Below are positions 1 to 7,998 of a DNA stretch of 64,000 nt, one piece after another. The stretch covers positions 35,263 to 99,262 of the forward strand of contig CAZUNO010000009.1 of the NCBI GenBank assembly GCA_964621445.1, given 5' to 3'. How positions within the stretch are numbered: position 1 is the first letter of the stretch; each line of letters opens with the position of its first letter. The stretch comes from CAZUNO01 sp964621445 [NCBI: Candidatus Hadarchaeota archaeon] (GTDB lineage Archaea > CAYQAE01 > CAYVLA01). The position numbers were made by a program, and so were the translations under genes. Below the pieces are notes generated by a model. That model saw nothing but the letters and a program-made list of their open reading frames with translations, was not told the DNA's origin and ran no database searches.

Positions 1-1
1 C

Positions 2-952
2 GAGGTCAAGTTCATAGATGATATTATGGGTCCGGCGGCCAGGAAGACAATATCGGAGTTGGAGAAAGGAGATGTACTACTCCTGGAAAACACCCGCTTC
101 CTGGCAGAGGAGACCCTTAACCGTGAACCCGAAGAGCACGCCAACAGCTTCCTGGTCAAGAAGTTACTGCCTCTTGCTGATATCTTCATCAATGACGCCT
201 TCTCTGCCGCTCACAGGTCCCATGCATCATTGGTTGGCTTTACTGTTGATTTGCCGAAAGCACTCGGTCTAACCATGGAAAGGGAGATATCCTCCATATC
301 CAAGGCCATGCAATCCCCCGAGAAGCCCTGCGTATACGTTCTGGGTGGTCTCAAGCCCGAGGAGGCATTCAATGTCATGCTTAACGGACTTGAAGGAGAG
401 AGCATAGACCAGGCTCTTACCTGTGGGGTCGTGGGAAGGATATGTCTCCGGGCCAAGGGAGTTGACACCGGACCGGAGGATGATAAGTTCTTCCAGAAGA
501 AAGGGTTCGACGATTTCGTCCCCGAGGCCAGGAAGATAATCGATAAATTCGGTGAAAAGGTCCTGACCCCCGTCGATGTCGGAGCCTTCAAGGACCAGCA
601 AAGGGTGGACATCGACGTCTCGGATCTGCCAACTGATCTGGAGATATTCGATATAGGTCCCGACACCGTTGACAAGTACGGCGATCTGATAGACTCTGCC
701 AGGACCGTGGTTATGAATGGCCCTGCCGGGGTCTACGAGGAGCCGAAATTCGGCCTGGGTACCGAGGGTCTATTGAAATCTATTTCGAATTCCGATGCCT
801 TCTCATTGATGGGCGGTGGCCATACCCTCAAGGCCATGGATAAGCTGGGCTTCTTCAAGGAGGACTTTTCCTATGTGAGTCTCGCCGGCGGGGCGTTGAT
901 AAGCTATCTAAGTGGCGAGAAAATGCCTGCAATTGAAGCGCTAAGAATATAG
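2..952 (+). CDS. pgk: Phosphoglycerate kinase, 5' end cut by window
   Basis: C-terminal about 316 residues of phosphoglycerate kinase, which exchanges phosphate between 1,3-bisphosphoglycerate and ADP in glycolysis and gluconeogenesis. The frame is open to the window edge. Visible family motifs are LLLENTRF, FINDAFSAAHR (substrate side), the nucleotide-side MNGPAGVYE and the glycine-rich MGGGHT close to the C terminus, which is the usual form in archaea. About 90-100 N-terminal residues, including the first substrate-binding arginines, must lie upstream of the window. The next gene, on the same strand 73 bp downstream, acts on 2-phosphoglycerate, so the two may be co-expressed. Confidence 0.95.
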   Translation, partial: EVKFIDDIMGPAARKTISELEKGDVLLLENTRFLAEETLNREPEEHANSFLVKKLLPLADIFINDAFSAAHRSHASLVGFTVDLPKALGLTMEREISSISKAMQSPEKPCVYVLGGLKPEEAFNVMLNGLEGESIDQALTCGVVGRICLRAKGVDTGPEDDKFFQKKGFDDFVPEARKIIDKFGEKVLTPVDVGAFKDQQRVDIDVSDLPTDLEIFDIGPDTVDKYGDLIDSARTVVMNGPAGVYEEPKFGLGTEGLLKSISNSDAFSLMGGGHTLKAMDKLGFFKEDFSYVSLAGGALISYLSGEKMPAIEALRI

Positions 953-1025
953 AACCTTTGGAATTACCCGAAAGCTTTTCATATCGGAAAATACACAGTA
1001 CTTCTCTCCCTCCCGGAGGCCTTAT

Positions 1026-1958
1026 TTGTCCTCGCAGAACATTCTGGTGGAGTCACACGGACATAGGACGCCATTCTCTAAGGGTATTCTTGCACAGTCC
1101 CTAAAGGCGGCTGGAATAGACGAGGCATCAGCCAACCGTATAGCTAGGAATATTGAGGGCCATCTTCTAGAGGAGGAGAAGTACAAAGTTCAGCGTAGAG
1201 AGATAAGAAAACTCGCAGTGGAGCACATTGAGTCCCTCATAGGGGAGAGCGGGGCCGAGAAGTATTTGACCTGGCGTCAACTCCAGCATGGACGCGAGCC
1301 GATGGTCATTCTCATAAGCGGTGCCACAGGTGTAGGCAAGTCCACCACAGCAGCTCAGCTAGCCCATCGGCTGGGCATAATGCATGTGATAGGGACTGAT
1401 GCGGTGAGAGAGGTCATGAGAAAGATCATATCTCCCGATCTGATGCCCACTCTACACCTATCTTCCTACACGGCCTGGAAGGCGCTCAAGACACCTGGAA
1501 CCGGGGGAAAGGACTCCACTGTTGCAGGCTTTGAAAGGCATGCAAAATATGTTCTTGTAGGGGTTGAGGCGGTCATAGAGAGAGCCCTGAGAGAGGGGCT
1601 CAGCATAATTATCGAGGGAGTGCACCTGGTACCGGGTTTCATACGTAAGGAGATAATGAACCGGCCCAACGTCGTATTGGTCGTTGTCACTGCCAGCGGG
1701 GAGGAGCAGCACCGGAGTCGCATGTATACAAGGTCCGAGTCGATAGCCACCAAGCGACCCGTTGATAGCTATATAAAGGAGTTCTCCAGGATCCGCACTA
1801 TTCAGAACTATGTGGTAAAAAGGGCAAAGGAAAAGGACCTCCTAATCATCCAAAACGACGCAATAGAGGAGACCATCGACAAGGTATTCGAAGAGGTAAT
1901 GAGCCGAGCTAGAAAGATAGTCTTCGACAAGAAAACAAATGAAAAGGAAGAGGACTAG
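1026..1958 (+). CDS. 2-phosphoglycerate kinase (ATP-cone plus P-loop kinase)
   Basis: Predicted 2-phosphoglycerate kinase, which makes 2,3-bisphosphoglycerate from 2-phosphoglycerate and ATP; in some methanogens this is the first step to cyclic 2,3-bisphosphoglycerate. Residues 1-90 resemble an ATP-cone domain, followed by a P-loop kinase with Walker A GATGVGKST near residue 100. The start is TTG at 1026, supported by GGAGG at 1015-1019 six bases upstream. Placement directly after pgk agrees with a 3-carbon phosphate role. No cyclic-2,3-bisphosphoglycerate synthetase gene is visible here, so the end product is unknown. The stop overlaps the convergent L10e stop by 4 bp. Confidence 0.85.
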   Translation: MSSQNILVESHGHRTPFSKGILAQSLKAAGIDEASANRIARNIEGHLLEEEKYKVQRREIRKLAVEHIESLIGESGAEKYLTWRQLQHGREPMVILISGATGVGKSTTAAQLAHRLGIMHVIGTDAVREVMRKIISPDLMPTLHLSSYTAWKALKTPGTGGKDSTVAGFERHAKYVLVGVEAVIERALREGLSIIIEGVHLVPGFIRKEIMNRPNVVLVVVTASGEEQHRSRMYTRSESIATKRPVDSYIKEFSRIRTIQNYVVKRAKEKDLLIIQNDAIEETIDKVFEEVMSRARKIVFDKKTNEKEED

Positions 1959-2686
1959 ACGAGCTCCTCTTCTACCAGATCCGGCTCCTCCGGACGCAGA
2001 CCTTCCAGACCCTCTTCACCCTCAAGGCCTTCAACGCCTTCAATGGCTTCGCCCGGCTCGATTCCAAGGAGAGCGGCTTCTGCAGCTGCCCTTTCCCTGG
2101 CTTCCTCCTTCTTCCTTCGGGCCTCACGTTCCTCTTCCAGCTTCTCAAGTTCTGCTATTCTATCCAGCTTGGATTCGTCAACTTCCACGTACTCGATATC
2201 GCTGTGGCAAGGCATGGGGAGCTTCATTCTGGCCCTTCTGAGGGATTCGCGTGCTATGGATTCCTTATTCTCATAAACCCATACCGACATTAGCGGTTGT
2301 CCCTTCTGGACCCTTGCCGCACATCCAACGGGTCTGCCGAAGGAACCTCTCATTCCCGTCTGATATCTATCGGCTCCGGCCCCCGTGGCCATGGAGTTCT
2401 CCCTCAGTATGTGATGTGGATAGACCCTTATTTTGAGATGGTAGCCCCACTTCTCGGTTGCCTTCATTAGGTACCTGTTGGCCATTACCCTTGATGCCTC
2501 GAGGGAGTTATGCCGGACTTGACCCATTTCATCGGCGTACAGCGTTGCCTTTACGGGAAACTTCGCGGTTCTTGCCCCCATATCGAAGGTCACTATCTTC
2601 TTTCCGGGAATCCCGCTTATATACTCCTTTTTGGTATAGGGCCTTCCCTTCAACTGTCTATAGCATCTATTGGGTCTTACTGGCAT
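1955..2686 (-). CDS. rpl10e: Ribosomal protein L10e (uL16) with acidic C-terminal tail
   Basis: Large-subunit ribosomal protein L10e. The first 165-170 residues match the family end to end: a start of the form MPVRPNRCYR, FDMGART, the conserved NRYLMKA region, RVYPHHILREN, ATGAGADR and MKLPMPC. I chose the ATG at 2686 because it gives the usual N terminus; the frame extends 3 codons further to a TTG. The unusual part is an extra 75-residue tail: first a charged helix rich in E, R and K, then a low-complexity stretch of repeated EG/EE/GL units. Standard archaeal L10e ends near residue 170-180. A TATA-like box lies in the upstream spacer. Confidence 0.93.
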   Translation of the reverse strand: MPVRPNRCYRQLKGRPYTKKEYISGIPGKKIVTFDMGARTAKFPVKATLYADEMGQVRHNSLEASRVMANRYLMKATEKWGYHLKIRVYPHHILRENSMATGAGADRYQTGMRGSFGRPVGCAARVQKGQPLMSVWVYENKESIARESLRRARMKLPMPCHSDIEYVEVDESKLDRIAELEKLEEEREARRKKEEARERAAAEAALLGIEPGEAIEGVEGLEGEEGLEGLRPEEPDLVEEELV

Positions 2687-2749
2687 GAACATCAACTCGA
2701 TGAAATTATTCCCTAAACTACGGCCGGAAGCAAAGGTAGGTTTTCGCCA

Positions 2750-2758
2750 TTTTAAATA
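2750..2758 (-). promoter_or_regulatory. TATA-like box upstream of L10e
   Basis: On the minus strand the spacer between dnaG and L10e holds TATTTAAAA. A transcript would start near 2727-2730, leaving a leader of about 40 bases before the L10e start. It suggests L10e can be transcribed separately from dnaG. Confidence 0.5.
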
Positions 2759-2780
2759 TTTTCACATCCAGGCCAGGTTT

Positions 2781-3959
2781 CTAATTGGGCAGGTCCCTCT
2801 GGGAGAGTATCTTCAAATCAGGCGGCTTCTTGGTGACGTTTCCTATCTTCGCACCCACAACATACCTTACATTAGCGACCGATCCAACGTCGATCAGCCT
2901 CTGGGTGACGATCCCGTCAAGGATAACCGCCATTACCCCTTCTGAGCCCTTGAAGGTGGAGATGAGCTTGGAGACGTCGACCTCGGCCATTACATCAAGT
3001 TCCTTGTCTAGGAGCTTGGCCTTTCGGGAACCCTGTATCTCGTTGAATACCTCACTGAACTTCTTCATCTCGGAGCTATCTTCCCTTTTCTTCTTTTTAC
3101 GCTGCTGGAAGTATTGATCTACTGAAATCCTGTTCTTAAGGTATTCGATTATCTGCTTTCTACTCATATCCTCGACGCTTTCTCCAGGAGGACCCTGGGC
3201 CACGTACGAGATGTCGGCAACCTGGAAGAGCTCCCTGAGAATGAGTTCTCCTCCCCTGTCTCCATCCACGAAAGCTATGGTCGTCTTCTTCTTCGACAGA
3301 TTGGCTATCGACTTGGGAATGTTCGTCCCCTCTACCGCTATGCAGTTCTTGACTCCGGCCTTCAAAAGATTTAGAATATCCGCTCGGCCCTCCACGATTA
3401 TCAGGGAGTCGGAATCCTTTATCCCGGGGCCGGCCGGGAGCTTCTCTCGGCCATACTTGGTTATCTCCCCCACCTCAAAGGACTGCTTTAGCTCGCTGCT
3501 AATCTCAGAGGTATCTATGGTGACGTCCTCGAATAGGGTGTTCAGAATCTGTTTGGCCCTTTCAACCAGAACTCTCCTCTTCGCCGCCCTGACGTCCTCG
3601 ATCCTGAGCACATTTATCCGCGCCTCGCAGGGACCGACCCTGTCCACCGTCTCCAGAGATGCGGCTAGAATTGCCGTATCTATCTTATCCAGGCTACTCG
3701 GAAGTCTAATAACCCCGGTAGAACGGCCGCCTCTGGACTTTATCTCCGCCTCGATTCTTCCTATCCTGCCCGTCTTTAGCAGTTCCCTGAGATCCAGATC
3801 ATCCCCGAGCAAGCCCTCGGTCTGGCCGAAAATGGCACCTATGACATCGGGTCTCTCAACAACGCCATCGGTCTCTATCTGCGCATAGATTTCGTACTTA
3901 GTCGTCGACTCTGCTTGATCCTCGATATTCTTCTTATTCTTCTTATTCTTCTTTGACAT
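2781..3959 (-). CDS. dnaG: DnaG-type Toprim primase, archaeal
   Basis: Archaeal DnaG-like protein, a Toprim-domain enzyme reported both as a primase and as an exosome-associated RNA-binding factor. After a lysine- and asparagine-rich N terminus, residues about 25-165 form the archaeal N-terminal domain. The Toprim core has the acidic motifs LIIVEGRAD and AFVDGDRGG at the expected spacing. The C-terminal third contains a basic linker and a conserved archaeal domain. Length (392) is slightly below many archaeal homologues. A GGTGGT sequence sits a few bases before the ATG. It lies upstream of L10e in the same direction. Confidence 0.93.
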   Translation of the reverse strand: MSKKNKKNKKNIEDQAESTTKYEIYAQIETDGVVERPDVIGAIFGQTEGLLGDDLDLRELLKTGRIGRIEAEIKSRGGRSTGVIRLPSSLDKIDTAILAASLETVDRVGPCEARINVLRIEDVRAAKRRVLVERAKQILNTLFEDVTIDTSEISSELKQSFEVGEITKYGREKLPAGPGIKDSDSLIIVEGRADILNLLKAGVKNCIAVEGTNIPKSIANLSKKKTTIAFVDGDRGGELILRELFQVADISYVAQGPPGESVEDMSRKQIIEYLKNRISVDQYFQQRKKKKREDSSEMKKFSEVFNEIQGSRKAKLLDKELDVMAEVDVSKLISTFKGSEGVMAVILDGIVTQRLIDVGSVANVRYVVGAKIGNVTKKPPDLKILSQRDLPN

Positions 3960-4066
3960 GTGACCACCAAAATATCAACACAATTTACATTACTGGACTC
4001 GAAATGCGAAAGGAAAAGTACAGTAACCCAGGATGAATTACCGACCACCTGTGGAATGAGCCACTA

Positions 4067-4345
4067 TCAGGACCCATCCGAGGGTAGATTTTCAATAACC
4101 CTATCAACTACATCTTCATTGATGTAGATTCGAACCAATTTTCTCCGACTTCTTCTACCACGTACAATCTCGATATTTTTTGTACCAAATACCTTGTAAA
4201 GGATCCCGAGCAGCTCCCTGTTTGCTTTTCCCTTCTTAGCGGGTGAAGTTACCTTGACCTTTATTTCATCCTCCTTTCTTTGAATCGATGAACGAGCTGA
4301 GTTTGGCGAAACTCTAACTCTTACGAGCTTTTCATTTCTTCCCAT
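4067..4345 (-). CDS. DUF167 (YggU-type) family protein
   Basis: Small basic protein of 92 residues matching the DUF167 family of single-domain alpha/beta proteins of unknown function. The family signatures are seen as the VRVSPNSAR strand, the VTSPAKKGKANREL loop and helix, and the IVRGRRSRRKLVRI strand. It is transcribed toward dnaG with a 107 bp gap. The stretch immediately upstream (4346-4570) is gene-free and possibly structured, so it may be this gene's 5' leader or a separate RNA. A GGTTCGAATC string in this gene looks like a tRNA T-loop but is simply its coding sequence. Confidence 0.88.
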   Translation of the reverse strand: MGRNEKLVRVRVSPNSARSSIQRKEDEIKVKVTSPAKKGKANRELLGILYKVFGTKNIEIVRGRRSRRKLVRIYINEDVVDRVIENLPSDGS

Positions 4346-4556
4346 GCTACTACGTCCGTTCCCCGCAAGGGGGGGGGGGGCGCCTGTAACCTTCTACACT
4401 AACTCCTGGGCTTCATCGTACGGGTTAATCCTCCCTCGACCCAGATGTCCTCGTGGAAGGATATATCGGCGCCTCCCTGTTGCTATGCGGGGTTGTCCGC
4501 CAGATCATCGTCTTAGGATTGACCAGTAACTCTCCGTGGGACCCAAACGTATAGCA
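4346..4556 (-). ncRNA. Possible structured RNA or long leader, identity unknown
   Basis: A gene-free stretch with nested complementary segments. 4372-4382 can pair with 4469-4478 (GGCGCC core), the CCTT segment near 4391 with AAGG near 4452, and CCTGGGC near 4406 with GACCCAG near 4438. A CCCC-GCAA-GGGG hairpin lies at 4363-4372. A TATA-like element at 4577-4585 could drive minus-strand transcription starting near 4552, ending beside the DUF167 gene. I looked for SRP RNA (GGAAGG-AGCA tetraloop region), RNase P (GAGGAA-GUCC core) and 5S signatures and found none. Strand is a guess from the promoter. Confidence 0.3.
4369..4380. repeat. G12 homopolymer
   Basis: Twelve consecutive G on the plus strand, extending the 3' arm of a CCCC-GCAA-GGGG hairpin just before the DUF167 start. 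It is the longest G/C run I noticed. Length could be a sequencing artefact. Confidence 0.9.
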
Positions 4557-4576
4557 ATATTACTATTGTTGCGTCC

Positions 4577-4585
4577 TATAAATAA
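4577..4585. promoter_or_regulatory. TATA-like element, readable on both strands
   Basis: TATAAATAA on plus, and TTATTTATA preceded by an A-rich stretch on minus. On minus it would start a transcript near 4552 covering the possible RNA and DUF167. On plus the start would be near 4605, about 100 bases before the SpoIIM-like gene, which has its own closer box. Confidence 0.45.
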
Positions 4586-4673
4586 GTTTTTCGTACGGAT
4601 AAAAACCGCGCCTTCGCGAAATCCATGAAACAGGCCTTGAGGAAATTCCGAGGACCGGCATTCAAATCGGGAG

Positions 4674-4681
4674 ATATATAT
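4674..4681 (+). promoter_or_regulatory. TATA-like box for SpoIIM-like gene
   Basis: ATATATAT centred about 30 bp before the GTG start at 4707. This predicts a very short or absent leader, in line with the lack of a ribosome-binding site. Confidence 0.55.
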
Positions 4682-4706
4682 CAGAAATGCCCTTAGTAGA
4701 GTTCCA

Positions 4707-5294
4707 GTGTTAACAAAATCGGTTATCAGGCGAAAGCTGGTACTGCTAGCCCTGGGAATCTACATGATTGGATTCGCCCTCGGAGTGGCGATGAAGCTCA
4801 ACTATCCTGAAGCCGCCGGAATGATAGAGGACCAGATTTCAAGGATATCGGCCCAGTTCGAGGATATTGAGAGCCCGGTTAGGATCTACTCCAAGATACT
4901 TCTGCATAATCTGGCCGTTTGCGCCATAATGTCCTTTGCCGGCATAATATTCGCCCTTCCGCCCCTCTTCATTCTATTCATAAACGGTATTCCCCTTGGA
5001 ATCGTTCTCTCCGGGTCGGACAAACCCTTATGGGTATTTCTCACCGCCATACTACCTCACGGGGTATTTGAGCTATCGGCCACCTTCATTGCCGGTGCTT
5101 TGGGAATCCTATTGGGGGTCGACGCCTTCCAGCTGATTCAGAACTGGATGAAGGGAGAAGGAGAAGCCTCCACGAGGATACTTCTCTCCGACCTCAGGAA
5201 GATACTCAAGGCATTTGCCCTGGTAATAATCCTTCTGGCCGTTGCCGCCGGTGTTGAAACCTTTCTCTTCTTCTTTTATCGGGCCAGCGCGTAG
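4707..5294 (+). CDS. SpoIIM/DUF95-family membrane protein
   Basis: Integral membrane protein of 195 residues with a SpoIIM-like pattern: an N-terminal helix (about 10-30), a charged extracytoplasmic segment, then at least four further helices, with the family's INGIPLG and ILPHGVFELSA motifs in the middle. The bacterial relative acts in sporulation engulfment; in archaea the role is unknown. The GTG start at 4707 is favoured because the TATA-like box sits about 26-30 bp upstream, suggesting a near-leaderless mRNA. The gene converges with the zinc-ribbon gene at 5295 with no spacer. Confidence 0.8.
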   Translation: MLTKSVIRRKLVLLALGIYMIGFALGVAMKLNYPEAAGMIEDQISRISAQFEDIESPVRIYSKILLHNLAVCAIMSFAGIIFALPPLFILFINGIPLGIVLSGSDKPLWVFLTAILPHGVFELSATFIAGALGILLGVDAFQLIQNWMKGEGEASTRILLSDLRKILKAFALVIILLAVAAGVETFLFFFYRASA

Positions 5295-5600
5295 TCACAT
5301 TAGCCAGGTGAAGTGAAACTTTATTTCACAGTTGGGGCAGGTATAGAAACCTCCCTCATACCTTACCTTCCGGTGTCCGCAGTTGGGGCAGAATCTTACC
5401 ATTATCTTGAGGTCCGCATCCCTCACATACCAGCCTGAACCGACCCTGAAGAAAAGGTCCTCTTCCTTGAGTACTTCCCTTAGTTCAGACGTCCTGTCCG
5501 ACTTCAAGCCGATGGCTTTTCTGAGATCCCCAAGACGCACCGGGTTCCTCTTTCTCCTGATGTAGGTCTCTGCCCTTTTCTTCAGACTATCTTTCTTCAC
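5295..5600 (-). CDS. Small zinc-ribbon protein with helical N terminus
   Basis: A 101-residue protein. Residues 1-60 are basic and look like a winged-helix or similar DNA/RNA-binding unit (RLGDLRKAIGLKSDRTSELREVLK resembles a recognition helix pair, split here at residues 21-44). Residues 70-95 form a zinc ribbon with two CPNC knuckles. No exact family is recognised. It could be a transcription or RNA-associated factor. It sits downstream of the BMP transporter but is separated from it by a terminator. Confidence 0.65.
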   Translation of the reverse strand: MKKDSLKKRAETYIRRKRNPVRLGDLRKAIGLKSDRTSELREVLKEEDLFFRVGSGWYVRDADLKIMVRFCPNCGHRKVRYEGGFYTCPNCEIKFHFTWLM

Positions 5601-5642
5601 GGAAATAGATGTAATGGACCCCTTATATCTTGATCGAAAATG

Positions 5643-5670
5643 AAAAAAACCAGGGCGGGTTACCGCCCTG
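5643..5670 (-). terminator. Hairpin plus T-run terminator after BMP gene
   Basis: CAGGGCGG and CCGCCCTG form a perfect 8 bp stem with a 4-base loop at 5651-5670, followed on the minus strand by seven T (5643-5649). It lies 24 bp past the stop of the BMP lipoprotein gene and before the next minus-strand gene, so it should end the transporter transcript. Confidence 0.8.
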
Positions 5671-5693
5671 AATGGTTGCTTTTAGTGCAGAGT

Positions 5694-6983
5694 TCACTCT
5701 AGACTTCCGACCACGTTGTCAGCGAGCCAATCTAGAGACCAAAGGGTCTGGATGCTAGCTCTCTTTCCTTCCTCTATCTTTAACTCGCCATTCTGGTCAT
5801 AGATGGGACCGGTGAATGGATCGAAGCCGACGTTGACGTCCTTCATCTGCTCAACCCTCTTCATGACCAGGTCATAGACGCTGATCTCGCCCAAAACCTC
5901 GTCATTCACCGTCACCGCCTTGAGGGCAGACTCGAACTTAGGATTGATGGGAGTGCCAAATTCTGCTCCCAGTTCGACTCCTCCCTCTGCCAGGAGCCAG
6001 TTATAGTCCCTAGCATCCCACGTATCGGTGTACAACCTCATGATGATCTGTTCGTACAATCTCTCCCAGTGTACCAGCTGACCGCTAACACACGAGTCTT
6101 CCCCGTACTCCTGCATCGGACTATAGTGGCTGAACGAGTATATCGTATTGCCAGAATCCGTGTTCTGTTCCGCAATCTGTACTATGGTTGGAGAATCCTC
6201 GGTGAAGGCGAACACGTCACACCCCTCGGCGATCAGAGCATTGGCGGCCTCGGTGGCCTTATCCGGATTGTACCAGTCCTTTATCCACCTTACATGGACA
6301 TCAGCCTCGGGGTTTACCTCCTTTGCTCCGATGGCAAACGCATTGATGTGTCGCTTGACCTCGGGTATCGGGAAGGCGCCCACATACGCCAATTTATTGC
6401 TCTCAGTGAGCGCTCCTGCCATCAGCCCATTCAGGTAGTAAAGCTGGTAGAAATCGGCAAAGTAGGTACCCAGATTCTCCCTGCGCTCATACCCGGAGCA
6501 GTGCATCAGTAGTTTATCAGGGTTATTTTCGGCGTATTCCACGGTGGGGACCATGAAATCGAAGCTCGTGGTGAACACCATGTCGCATTTCTCCTCATCG
6601 AAGAGTCGCCGTATTGCATCAAGGCAGTCAGCCTTGGCAACGTCCTCAACATACACAGTTTCCAGCCACGGGAACTTGTCCTCAACATGGAGACGCCCTT
6701 GCTCGTGGGCATGGGACCATCCGTAGTCTCCGATCGGCCCCACATAGATGAAGCCAACCTTGAGCTTTGCCGATTCCTTTAGAATATCGGGCGAAACTTC
6801 CGATATGGCATCCTTGATATCCTGTTCACCGGCCGTTTCCAGATATTGCTCGACATCGCTTTGGGTTACGTTCTCTGCACCCTTTCCAGGGGCCATGTAG
6901 TAGGCCACCCCGGCCGCAATTACTGCAACCACGATGGCCACTACCACATACCCAACATAATTTGTAGATTCAGAAGATTCCAC
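5694..6983 (-). CDS. BMP/PnrA-family substrate-binding protein
   Basis: Extracytoplasmic receptor of a nucleoside-type ABC importer, 429 residues. Residues 10-30 are a hydrophobic anchor (YVVVAIVVAVIAAGVAYY) without a lipobox cysteine, so it is probably held by an uncleaved N-terminal helix. The BMP domain follows with KVGFIYVGPIGDYGWSHA, the phosphate- or base-side segments CDMVFTTSFDF and YFADFYQLYYLNG, and AFTEDSPTIVQIAE. The start is GTG at 6983, with GAGAGGG just upstream. It is the last gene of the leftward transporter block, 85 bp after the second permease, and ends at a strong terminator. The substrate could be a nucleoside or other small polar compound. Confidence 0.9.
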   Translation of the reverse strand: MESSESTNYVGYVVVAIVVAVIAAGVAYYMAPGKGAENVTQSDVEQYLETAGEQDIKDAISEVSPDILKESAKLKVGFIYVGPIGDYGWSHAHEQGRLHVEDKFPWLETVYVEDVAKADCLDAIRRLFDEEKCDMVFTTSFDFMVPTVEYAENNPDKLLMHCSGYERRENLGTYFADFYQLYYLNGLMAGALTESNKLAYVGAFPIPEVKRHINAFAIGAKEVNPEADVHVRWIKDWYNPDKATEAANALIAEGCDVFAFTEDSPTIVQIAEQNTDSGNTIYSFSHYSPMQEYGEDSCVSGQLVHWERLYEQIIMRLYTDTWDARDYNWLLAEGGVELGAEFGTPINPKFESALKAVTVNDEVLGEISVYDLVMKRVEQMKDVNVGFDPFTGPIYDQNGELKIEEGKRASIQTLWSLDWLADNVVGSLE

Positions 6984-7068
6984 TCGGCCCTCTCCTATGG
7001 CGCTGTTCAGCGCCCAATTTGGACCAAACCCTTGTCATTGAAATAGATTTTGCCGCTTTCGGATCCCT

Positions 7069-7998
7069 TCACTGTTCCTCCCGGGAATAGGAAGTGGATA
7101 AAGCCCCAGGGGCACCCATCCGCTTTCTTATGGACTCCTTGGATATGATAACCAGGGTTATCATAGTCACCAGGTAAGGTAAGGCCTGGAGAAGGCTGGT
7201 GTGCACTCCAAGGGGCTGAAGTTTGTAGGGAAGGACGAAGAGAAGCCCGAACATGTAGGAAGCGGCTATTGCCCTCAGTGGTCGCCAAAATGCGAAGATG
7301 GTTAGCGCTATCACAATCCACCCCCTCCCACCGCTCATCCCCTGAGTCCAGGAGGGCACGTAGGCCAGGGAGAGGTAGGCACCCGCCAGTCCGGCCAAAA
7401 GTCCGCCTATGTATACGCTTAGATGTCGAACCCTGTATACGTTGATCCCTGAAACGTCTGCCGCGGCGGGATTCTCCCCACATGATCTGATATTTAGACC
7501 CAATCTGGTTCGAAAGAGGACAAACCACCCCAGCACTGCAATAATTAGCGAGAGGTAGACCAAGGGATCCTGGTTAAATAGAATCTTGCCCAGTATGGGT
7601 ATCCTGGAAAGTAGGGGTATCTCCAAGGGGTCCAGGGTAGCCCCCGGGGGTTTTCCAACATAGCTCTTGCCAAGCAGGCCACTGATGCCTAGGCCCAGCA
7701 TGGTCAACGCCAGGCCGGATACAACTTGATTTGCCCTAAGGTTTACAGTGGCCACGCTGTGAACGAGGGAAAGGGCGCCACCAGCGAGTGCTGCAGCGAT
7801 TAGTCCTAGCCATGGATTTCCAGTGGACAGACATACCCCAAAAGCAACTACCGCACCCATGCTCATCATGCCCTCAACGCCCAGGTTCAATATTCCCGAT
7901 CTCTCGGCATAAATCTCCCCTAGCGTCCCCAGAAGCAAAGGAGTGCCGTAGATGATCATTCTTCGGAGAGTGAATATGGCCTCCTCTTCGAAAGTCAA
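7069..7998 (-). CDS. ABC transporter permease, nucleoside-type (YufQ-like)
   Basis: Second membrane subunit of the importer, 309 residues and about nine hydrophobic helices. The conserved BMP-permease start (TPLLLGTLGEIYAERSGILN, then LGVEGMMSMGA) and the coupling-helix region VSGINVYRVRH are present. It overlaps the stop of the first permease by 4 bp, indicating translational coupling. Confidence 0.92.
   Translation of the reverse strand: MTFEEEAIFTLRRMIIYGTPLLLGTLGEIYAERSGILNLGVEGMMSMGAVVAFGVCLSTGNPWLGLIAAALAGGALSLVHSVATVNLRANQVVSGLALTMLGLGISGLLGKSYVGKPPGATLDPLEIPLLSRIPILGKILFNQDPLVYLSLIIAVLGWFVLFRTRLGLNIRSCGENPAAADVSGINVYRVRHLSVYIGGLLAGLAGAYLSLAYVPSWTQGMSGGRGWIVIALTIFAFWRPLRAIAASYMFGLLFVLPYKLQPLGVHTSLLQALPYLVTMITLVIISKESIRKRMGAPGALSTSYSREEQ

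Noticed and set aside
4120-4150. GGTTCGAATC on the minus strand, resembling a tRNA T-arm
   Set aside because: It is the coding sequence of the DUF167 protein's C-terminal strand; no acceptor or anticodon stem can be built around it.
4344-4529. 61-residue plus-strand open frame upstream of the SpoIIM-like gene
   Set aside because: Low-complexity, proline- and arginine-rich product with no start signals; lies over the possible RNA structure.
4346-4560. SRP RNA, RNase P RNA or 5S rRNA
   Set aside because: The diagnostic GGAAGG-AGCA, GAGGAA-GUCC and 5S core strings are absent, although a TGTAAC motif and helices are present.
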